Source: Owenia fusiformis | Taxonomy: Eukaryota; Annelida; Polychaeta; Sabellida; Oweniidae | Assembly: GCA_903813345.2 (NCBI GenBank) | Contig: CAIIXF020000005.1 | Coordinates: 24,309,375-24,373,374 of the forward strand | DNA length: 64,000 nucleotides | Direction: 5' to 3' | Shown: positions 12,599-22,500 of the stretch, piece by piece | How the letters are laid out: every line of letters begins with the position of its first letter | Position numbering within the stretch: position 1 is the stretch's first letter | Program-made: the position numbers and the translations under genes | Notes under the pieces: model-generated | What the model saw: the letters and a program-made list of their open reading frames with translations, nothing else | Told to the model about the DNA's origin: nothing | Database searches by the model: none

Positions 12599-13104
12599 CA
12601 CACCGGAATAGCCTGACAACAGTAAAGTCAGATACCGTTGTCACAAATGGCGGACATAACAGTCGCTTCAACTCTTTAATCACTTGGTCCTCATTTCATG
12701 GGATTTTATCGTCGCTTATTCTGTGCATGTATTAAGCTCTTGTGATGATGTATCATATGAAATCCTTATTTTGATCAAATTGGGCTGTGAATCGCCACAA
12801 TATAGCATCTTCAATATCATCAATGACAACGGAATTTGAAATAATTTACAAAGACAATGGCATATGGTAATACAGTGTCTGTTGTCCCGTATCTCATTTT
12901 GAAAGGTTAAATTAAAGACTTTATTTCGATGGTAGAACATTGTTAACTGTACAATGAGTATAAAGACACTTTGATTGATTGTTGTTCCAAAGGAATTTAG
13001 TCTATTAAACATACAGTTCATGAACATCCAATTGAAGCGACGGTTATGTCTGCCATTTGTGACAACGGTATCTGACTTTACCATTGTCAGGCAATTCCGG
13101 TGTG
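12599..13104. mobile_element. Long-TIR DNA element, copy A (506 bp)
   Basis: Arms of about 80 bp are inverted repeats: left CACACCGGAATAGCCTGAC then GTCAGATACCGTTGTCACAAATGGC; the right arm is its complement. Possible 5-bp TSD AGTAT (12594-12598, 13105-13109). A related but decayed copy lies at 59880-60245. The 151-aa open frame on the minus strand (12716-13171) crosses the right end and resembles no known transposase. Confidence 0.7.
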
Positions 13105-13109
13105 AGTAT

Positions 13110-13733
13110 GCATTCTTGTATTTTTCAGAAATGTGTTGTTTAACAACTACTTTTAACACAAGAAGAGACAAAGTTAAGAGCCAGAAGCAATTGAATGGTG
13201 TGAATTACCAATATAGAATAGACGAATTCGTTGGTGGATTGATGGAAGCTTAGATGGATAGATAGTTCGCTGGATGATTGGGTAACTCCTTGTGCCATAA
13301 AAACCAATCAGCAATAAGCGATAACATACCATTATAATACATCTTTTTGGTCTACTATGTGGTATTTCTACTTTCTCGGACAGACACACCTCTCTTCTTG
13401 AGGAACCTTTGCCATCACTTGTTCTACATGCTTGCCACACCCTGAAGATACATGAAAAATGTCAATTTTATTAGTGAGTTTGACTTCTGGAATTGGAACA
13501 ATCCAAGAAACTAGAATTGCAATCAAAACACCACAGTGCAATATTATGAGGAAAAAAACATTCATACTTCAGACATAAAACTTTTGTATATCTGGAATAG
13601 TTTGTGCTTTGGCTAACAAAAGAAATCTATAAAGATTTGGAGAAACTTTGTCAATTCCTGTCACAACTGCCATTTTTATCAGTTGGGAGAAAATATTCAA
13701 ATATGTGTAATGAAGGAACATTTGATCAGCACA
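13110..13733. other. Intergenic DNA, nothing recognised
   Basis: No gene was supported. There is a short run of degenerate GATGGAT/GATAGAT words near 13235-13280. Confidence 0.35.
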
Positions 13734-13739
13734 GAGAAA

Positions 13740-15771
13740 CAGAGCTGTCAAGTGTCCCGCGAATGGCGGGATTATCCCGCGAATTTGATCAAAATTAGGC
13801 TAATTCGCGTGTCCCGCATTGTCCCGCGAAGTCCCGCAAAATGTGGCTTTGACCTCCGCGAATTTCCGAAATTGTTGCAATCCCCTATATTTTGATTATC
13901 TTATCTTATATAAGAAGCTAAGTTTTTGCACTTTTGAGGAGTAAAGTTTACCTAATTTTAAGTACCTAGCATGCTGTTGTTTGGTATCAAAATAAAGGGG
14001 AAGGGTTCAACTTTCATTTTAATTACGAAAATAGGGATGTAGGTCACAAATAGTTCCAACGTTGGCCTTTTTACTACCCGTGTGGCCTTCATCTCAGAAC
14101 TGAGCAAATGTTAGCAAACGCGAGTTACAATAAATGGACGCTGATATCTAGAAAGGGTTTGTATAAAAAACCGGGTACCGGGTAGTAAATCCTCCATGCT
14201 GGGTTCAAACTTGGTACCCGGTACCCGGTCAAAAAAAATGGGTACCCAAAAAACGAAAAATACGAATATATAACATAATTAGATTATGAGAAAACGTGTA
14301 AGATTTGTTTTGAATTTGCAAAAATGTATGTAACATGATTCAAAATTGAGCTAGAAGCTTCAAATAAAAAGCATATTTTAAGGCACTTTTCTTCCTCTAT
14401 CGTTACGGCCATATTTTCATTGGTTATGGGGGGGTGCGATCGCACCATCGCACCCTCTCCTGGCTATGCCTATGACATTGTAAGACATAACAATTTACAA
14501 TTCAGTGGACATTTTGTCATAAATTGGGATAACTTAAATTATGATTAATAATCAAAATCTTACACGTTGCATCATGCAAATTAACACACGTCACCTCTCT
14601 GCTAAAGCAACGATAGTTATTCACAGATTTAAATCATAATCAAAACAATTCACGTACCAACCATACGAACTATTGAAAATAGAGTAAGATTGATTTGTCT
14701 TGTTTTTCAAATCGTCTTACAATGTCATTGGCGTAGCCAGGAGGGGGTGCGATCGCACCCCCCCCCTTCATTACCAATGGAAATATGACCAAGATCATAG
14801 AGGAAGAAAAGAGCCTTAAAATGCTTTTTATTTGAAGCTTCTAGCTCAATTTTGAAGGAAGTTACATACATTTTTGTAAATTCAAAACAAATCTTACACG
14901 TTTTCTAATGATCTAATTATGTTGTGTATTCGTATATTTCGTTTTTTGGTTTTTTTCGACCGGGTACCAAGTTTGAACCCAGCATGGAGGATTTACTACC
15001 CGGTACCCGGTTTTTTATACAAGCCCTATCTAGAAAATTAACCTCATTCCCTATAATTTGATGTAGATTAATCGAACCCCTATATCATGGGCTTTCAATT
15101 GAAAGCCCATGCCTACAGTATATGAATAGGTACATTTTAATATATAACATTATGGGGGTAAGCGTTTCATAGTTGGTCACGACGCCAGAAGTGCAAAGTA
15201 TTGTTCCGAATTTTTGAATTTCGTGTTAGATTACGGTAATCACACCTGAAGCATGGTTTTTGTTTTTGATAAATTACAATAACGTTTAATAATATTCCTA
15301 TGCGTATTTTGTGAAATTGTGTTGACGTTTATTTAAGTTACAATGTAACGGTGCATTATATTTGATTAATCAGTATCTGAAAGTTTGATTTAAGTACTTT
15401 TACACGCTTTTACATTAGTCCCAATCACGCAAATCCCTTGAATGTCCCGGGACATCCTGCAAATTTAGGTGGATGTCCCGCGAAATCCCGCAAATTTAGG
15501 GCACTTTGTCTAAAAAATCTGTCCCTCTTTGAAGTTTTTGGTGGTACACCTGTTAACTGTCCCGCAATTAGGGTGTTTGTCCCTCGAATGGTCCCGCGAA
15601 ATCCCGCGAATTTGATAAAAAAAATCTCCTATTAGCGTAATCACGCAAATCCCTCAAATGTCGCGCAAAATCCCGCGAATTTGGTAGATGTCCCGCAAAA
15701 TCCCGCGAATTTTGGGCACTGGGTCTAAAAAATCTGTCCCGCGAGAAAATCTTTAGGGGTTGACAGTACTG
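13740..15771 (+). mobile_element. About 2-kb TIR element with 6-bp TSD, copy A
   Basis: The outer borders are CAGAGCTGTCAAG at the left and TTGACAGTACTG at the right (complement CAGTACTGTCAA), flanked by GAGAAA on both sides (13734-13739, 15772-15777). A second, inverted copy lies at 21248-23184 with its own 6-bp TSD. Both ends carry clusters of TCCCGCGAA/TCCCGCAAA words (13750-13860; 15440-15745), probably subterminal binding repeats. The interior contains a nested hAT-like element (14154-15027). No transposase gene is visible, so it is non-autonomous. The superfamily is uncertain; 6-bp TSDs are reported for IS3EU and Dada, among others. Confidence 0.75.
14154..15027. mobile_element. Nested hAT-like palindromic element (874 bp)
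   Basis: An exact 8-bp TSD ATCTAGAA lies at 14146-14153 and 15028-15035. The long TIR begins AGGGTTTGTATAAAAAACCG (right end complement AGGGCTTGTATAAAAAACCG) and continues through repeats of GGGTACCCGG and a shared CTCCATGCTGGGTTCAAACT. The whole element is nearly palindromic. The inner part has a second mirrored pair, GGTGCGATCGCACC next to TGGCTATGCC at 14430-14475 and GGCGTAGCCAGG next to GGTGCGATCGCACC at 14730-14760. Confidence 0.8.
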
Positions 15772-15851
15772 GAGAAAGTTGTTACTTTCGATCATGATAA
15801 AGGTCCTTGAGAGCATGAATCAAATGTCAAATAAACACAACCTACCTCTTA

Positions 15852-17680
15852 AATGTAGTAGCACCGGAAGTTTATGACGTTATACCCAGTATTTTCCGCA
15901 GGAGATTTGTAAGTACATGTACTCATTTATTTCAACGTTTTGACAGAATATGGTCCTATCCCTTTCGTAGAAACATTGATAATACCATGCCGATATACCT
16001 CTAATATCACTTCGTCTGGACATTTTGTCTGAACATGGTCTAAATCTTCTTAAACCTTCTAGAAAGCACGACAATTTCTTGAAGAACAATGATAATTTTT
16101 CACGAAAATCATCATAGTTTCAACAATTTTAGCCCTATCATCTTTAAATATTGATAAGATTAACAATACAATTCTTACATATCATCCAGACACTTCAGTT
16201 TCCCAAATCAATGAAAGAATTCCGGGGAAATTAATTTTTCTTTGAAAGTCTATGATGTAATATAAAAGGAGTACGACGTTCAGGGAATTAAAAATCTACA
16301 CTGAAATGTCATATACCTCCTTTACAGCTGGGCAGCAAGGCCCCTAGTTTCAATTGTCTACATTGTTTGGCATTAAAATGAGGTATTCTTCCGCGGAGAG
16401 AAAATAGATCATTGATTGGATTTCTGTAAAAATGACAGCCTGTTTCAAACTAAGTTTAAGGGTATAAGGAATTTTTTTAAATGTATATTTATTCAATATT
16501 ATGTGAGAGTATAGTCTCATGCGTCGATCTGATGTACTTTTGAACGAATATCTTATTCATGGACGTTTCTGTGACGTATTTCCATATGGACCAAATACGA
16601 TATATTTTTTAACCAAAATAACGCTTGAATCGCAAATTTTGCTGGGCCGTTTGATGATAACGTTTGTTATATTTTATCATATTCAGATATGTGATAGCCC
16701 TAATGACGCCGGTTCTTTTCCACCTTGTGGCCTATTCAAAATCACAATATGAGTTGGCAAGATCTGACTTTGAAATTGGGCTTCGCAATTCATACAATTT
16801 CATTTTTTATTTTGACATGAGTAGAAATAAAGGTTTTAAACTCTACCAGAAACTTACAGAAAGTCTAGGAAAGCAATTTATTTTAAAAACATACATTCAA
16901 ATGCATCTTTGCTGAAATTTCTAATGTTAGGTATTAAAGCTACTCACTTTTATCCATGTTTTACTGCAGACGATGATTATTTGCGCTGTAGAAAAACTGA
17001 ATAATTTTTGAGCCAAAAATAAGTCTGGGCCGTTTTATGATAACGATAATTTCATTTTTTCAAATAAGTGTTTTTTTATAGTGCTGATTCCAAATGTTAT
17101 TGCTGTCTCAATAATCAATTGAAAGACGCAGAAAAATTGGGGAATTTCAATCATGAAGATAGGTGTAAAATGACAGGTCCCCAATCAATTATATACGGCG
17201 CCATCTTTATTTGCATAGTTCAAGGTCACTGAAATATTGCTGAAACGTTCAGTCTTTTCAGTGATATTATGCGATAATATGGCTCAATTAGGTATACTTT
17301 CAAAGAAAAGTTAATTTCTCATAATTCTTTCATTGATTTGGGAAACTGAAGTGTCTGGATGATGGATAAAAAATGTACAGTTAATCTAATCAATATTTCA
17401 AGATGATATAGAGTCAAAATTATAGAAACCACAATGATTTTTGTGAACAATGATCATTTTGTTCAAAAAATTGTCGTGCTTTCTAGAAGGTTTGAGAGGT
17501 TTTATACCGTGTTCAGACGAAATGATGAGACGTAGTGATACTAGAAGTATATCTGCATGGTATGGTCAATGTTTCTATGAAAAGGAAAGAACCATATTCT
17601 GTCAAAATGTCGAAACAAATGAGTACATACAAATCTCCCGCTATACTTATATGACGTCAAAACTTCTGGTGCTACGATGT
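15852..17680. mobile_element. Long inverted-repeat element (arms about 390 bp)
   Basis: The arm 15857-16255 (GTAGCACCGGAAGTTTATGAC to CTTTGAAAG) matches the complement of 17290-17679 (GTAGCACCAGAAGTTTTGACG outward) with substitutions and small gaps. The centre (16256-17289) is unique apart from two direct repeats of GGGCCGTTTKATGATAACG (about 16648 and 17031). Similar small open frames lie in the two arms (minus 15880-16089 and plus 17450-17707), as expected from mirrored sequence. The TSD could not be fixed. Confidence 0.65.
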
Positions 17681-17707
17681 ATAGGAAAATGGGGTGTGAT
17701 AAAGTAA

Positions 17708-19593
17708 TTTAAAAATATCTATGAATTTTAATCGCTACTTGGAAAATAAATTCTCTTTATCGTCTTAAAAATTCAACTTTTTTATGAAGAAAAAACATTT
17801 ATTCTCAATTAAAGGGGCAATAAGGACTGTAGAGAAAATAGGAATGTTTTTTCTTTTTTTCTGAGCTATCAAGGCAACATTTGGTTTAACATCTTCTTTG
17901 ACATACTTATTTCCTTAAAATGTATGGATAAATTATCAATTTCAGCATTAAGAAGTGTAAATTCAGTTCAAAGCTTCAAAAAAGGGGACTTCCACTTTTA
18001 TATTTTTAAAATCCACCATGTTTCAAGAGGAATATCAGCTAAAATAATGTTTATCTAGGGGGTTTCTTTGTAGATAATAAAAATAGATGTTAGTATTGAT
18101 GAAATATCCAAACTTAAATATATTTTGACACTGGTCCATGATCTTTGATCGTTGAATCGTCTGCACTAATTATTGCACCTTTAATTAGGGTATAATTTTT
18201 TGGTGACACCTAATAGACTAATAGATGGTTTATGTGCAATAAAGCTGTAGTAGCCTCTTGTAATTTAAAAAGTTTCGTTCATATTTTAACAAATCAAACA
18301 TTTTCAAAAAACACAATGCAGAGAAACACCAAAATAAAAGAGGTCTAACATTTGTTAGCCAATAAAACTACACACAGTCCAAAATCTATAAAAGTTTTGT
18401 ATCTAAAATATTATGAATGCATTTTACCATGCCATCTTTATTTTAAAATTATTTCTATTGGCCTTTGCCTATGTATTTTCCATATAATATTGCACTATGG
18501 TCCTTTGATTTCTTACTTTTTAAAGGATTGATTGACTCCACAAAGTGATTTTGACTGATCTAATCTACCTATTCTATTTAATCTGATCTATCTGATCTGA
18601 TTGATCTATCTGATCTTATCTAATCTATCTGAGCTATCCATCTGGAATCTGAGTCTGAATTGAACTTGTTAAATTTCCAATATGGTGTTATACATGTACT
18701 TATACTTGCTATTACAACTTTACCTGTATGAGTATTGACAAGGGTGACTATGAAAGTAGGTAAACACTACTTGATAAAACTATAAAAAGCAAGGTCACAG
18801 ATGAAAGAAGTATTCATGTGTAAACATTCCTATGCTATTTCAAAACATATATTGATTTTCATTTGTATTAGTCTGCAAGGTACTCCATATTAGCTTCACT
18901 CATATAGTGGACAATATCATATATCCTTAGGTATTATGATCAAAGGCAGTCAAGAATAACAATGATGAATATATATACGAATACGAATATAACAATATTG
19001 GTCTAAATTTGAAAGGGTTTATGTACATGTACAACAAAATATTCCAAAATACAACAAACAGGCAACAAACGCACTTCTTATCAAGACAGCAGATAACTAC
19101 ATAAAGGATGTGATAGTAGGATATATGTAATGTTCCAGAGTTTCATTCGGTGTTTCTTGACACTACAATGTGACACTACAATCTGACACTACAACGAATA
19201 TGACTGGACTCGTGACACCTGTGCATATATTAGGATTGTATATTCTGTTATTATCAGGTACCTGTACTAAGTGTACTTAGTCATATGAAGCTAATATATT
19301 GGCTGACAAGATATGTAGCTCAATCATGAGTTTGTATTATTTCTAGTGATTAGGGTGGGTTATATGGTGAATATACATTTTCATGTATGACCCAGTGTAA
19401 TATGATCGCAGCTCAAAACCATCATAGAAAATATACATTCATTTAAAGAATCATCTTTTCTAATTCATGGGAATGGTAGAGTCAATCTAACTGATCATCA
19501 GAGATTTCCAATCTTGAAGGAGTATCGGGGTTATTCATTATATTAACATGAATTGAAACCAAGACTTATATAACATATTACTCTATATTCCAG
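17708..19593. other. Non-coding stretch upstream of the membrane-protein exon
   Basis: The upstream exon or exons encoding the signal peptide of the membrane protein at 19594 were not recognised. At 18555-18660 there is a degenerate pyrimidine-rich microsatellite of TGATCTATC/TAATCTATC words. Confidence 0.4.
18555..18660. repeat. Degenerate CTGATCTAT microsatellite
   Basis: Imperfect tandem copies of the 8-10 nt words CTGATCTAT, CTAATCTAT and CTGAGCTAT are seen. Confidence 0.6.
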
Positions 19594-22500
19594 TTGGCAG
19601 CACTGAGGCACGTGGAAAGTGCCACTTTACATGCCCACGACCAGGGGAGCCTGAACATTATACGGTATGCTGCAGTAATACCAAGAATGGCTATACGGAG
19701 GCATATTGCTGTAGTGCATACATGTAAGTACTTAATGCTGAGAGAAATAATATAAAGAAAACAAAATGGGCTTTGAGTAAAAAGAGTAAAGTTATAGGCT
19801 TAAAAACATTATGAATCGATAGAAATACAATGTCATAATAACAGGCCTGTCAACTTGGAAACACCTAACATGAGTGACTCCCGGGGAGTAACTTATAAAT
19901 GGGGGGTAGGTAGTATGTATCCAACAGACCGAATATGATATTCGGTCTGTTATGATTGATACCCCTGGCATGGAAATCTCGGCGATATTTTGTGCACATA
20001 AATATCTCGTTTATTACAAGAATGTTCACCTTGAAAATTGGTGAATATGTTGAAAAGATGTTCATCTTAAACTAGAAGCAAAAATATTTGTATAAGGCGG
20101 GTACAAGTTGATATAAAATAATGAAATGTTCAGACTCACCAAAAGTTCAGGATGTGTTCATAAGTACATCGCGAAATCAATGTCAAGGACGTTTTGAGTT
20201 CACGAGATCCAAACGAGATATGCAAATTTTTGAACTTTGACAACACATGACCACTTGATTACCTCGGCCTTCTTCATGAATATTTCCGCTCTATTTACTA
20301 TAAATGACGAGATTAATCGGGATAATGATAATAAATGACTAGATCTAATAAATTCCCGCACAAATGGAATTTATCAATACGCTTCCGTAATGTTGCTCCG
20401 TCAGTTCCACGTGTTATTTGTTTACAAATAGACTGACGTCACTGGCTAAATCTCGTTTATCGTGAGAATTGGCATTGCCAAAATGGCTTGACCTAATCAA
20501 TGGCTTCGCTACAAGAAGCGTCTGTACATTTTATGAATATCTTCAGTAAGAGGACAATATACGAAAAAATAATATTGTAAGTTCTTTATAAGGTAATCAT
20601 TTTATCATTAAACAAACTTATTTGAAACATTTATACAACACCACATTTTACAATAGGTGACTTACAGTCTGAATTTATTCAGACGAAGGATACAGTCTAG
20701 GGGGGTAGGTACAAAACATTTTGAAGCAATTGCGTGACATATACATAAATTTCGAACCAAATGCGTGACATACGGAATTCCAGTGAAATATCCAAATTCT
20801 TTTTTTATGTATTGGCATTCATGTTTTTCAAGTTCTTCTTTAGAAATATTTTTGCTTGACAATTTTCAGGTATAATGCGTATTTGCCACATATTCTGTCA
20901 CGCACAAAAAGCTGGTGTGACTTCAATTTCTTCAGCAAATGTGTAACAAATACGCAAATTGCGGGACAGTTAGACGGCCTGCACTAATCATGGCATGATT
21001 GTGGTATTAAAATGTTTTCACATTTTCAATCCACCTTACTGCTCTGGTCCCAGAATTGTTAAAACTGGGAGTCAATGTGAGACACAAAAGGATGATGCTC
21101 TCCCGCATCACATGTTCTTATTTCTTATCCAATGCAATGCTTGTATTTAGGGTTGAGTTAGCATTAAAATCATGCGGGCCGTAGGGAGAGGGGGTTATGA
21201 GGGTTCATGCGAAATCTTGACTCTGACTAAAAAAGATGAACCCACCTCAGTACTGTCAACCCCTAAAGATTTTCTCGCGGGACAGATTTTTTAGACCCAG
21301 TGCCCAAAATTTGCGGGATTTTGCGGGACATCTACTAAGTTCGCGGGATTTCGCGGGACATTTAAGGGATTTGCGTGATTGCGCTAATAGGCCAACTTTT
21401 TTTCTCAAATTCGCGGGATTTCGCGGGACCATTCGAGGGACAAACACCCTAATTGCGGGATAGTTAACAGGTTTAACGCCAAAAACTTGATAGAGGGACA
21501 GATTTTTTAGACAAAGTGCCCTAAATTTGCGGGATTTCGCGAGACATTCACCTAAATTTGCAGGATGTCCCGGGACATTCAACGATTTGCGTGATTGGGA
21601 CTAATGTAAAAGCGTGTAAAAGTACTTAAATCAAACTTCCAAATACTGATTAATCAAATACAATGCGCCGTTGTATTGTAACTTAAATAAACGTCAACAC
21701 AATTTCACAAAATACGTATAGGAATACTTTTCTAGATAGGGTTTGTAGAAAAAAACGGGTACCGGGTAGTAAATCCTCCATGCTGGGTTCAAACTTGGTA
21801 CCCGGTCGAAAAAACCGGGTACCCAAAAAACGAAATATACGAATATACAACATAATTAGATCATTAGAAAACGTGTAAGATTTGTTTTGAATTTACAAAA
21901 ATGTATGTAACTTCCTTCAAAATTGAGCTAGAAGCTTGAAATAAAAAGCATTTTAAGGCTCTTTTCGTCCTCTATCATCATGGTCATATTTCCATTCTGA
22001 GGCCCAGGAATACGTTAAAAATGTTTAAAAAGTCCCCTAGTGTACTGAGTTGGTAATGCGTGGTGTAAACATGTATATAAATAGACTATATTACTTACAT
22101 TGAATAAGAATACTACTGATTTCTTATTAATGATTGTATACCTGAGCCTCAGTTTCCATTGGTAATGAAGGGGGGGGGGGTGCGATCGCACCCCCTCCTG
22201 GCTACGCCAATGACATTGTAAGACGATTTGAAAAACAAGACAAATCAATCTTACTCTATTTTCAATAGTTCGTTTGTTGGTACGTGAATTGTTTTGATTA
22301 TGATTTAAATCTGTAAATAGCTATCGTTGCTTTAGCAGGGAGGTGACGTGTGTTAATTTACATGATTTTGATTATTAATCATAATTTAAGTTATCCCAAT
22401 TTTCGACAAAATGTCCACTGAATTGTAAATTGTTATGCCTTACAATGTCATAGGCGTAGCCAGGAGATGGTGCGATGGTGAGATAGCACACCCCCCCCCC

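Noticed and set aside
12716-13171. 151-aa minus-strand open frame
   Set aside because: It spans the end of a TIR element and its flank, and no known domain is seen.
13750-13860. CRISPR-like regularly spaced repeats
   Set aside because: Spacing is irregular, the words are variable, the context is eukaryotic and no cas genes are present.
15438-15816. Open frames with repeated PGHPAN/SRDFAGH-like words (also 21236-21582)
   Set aside because: Translations of the TCCCGCGAA subterminal repeats on either strand.
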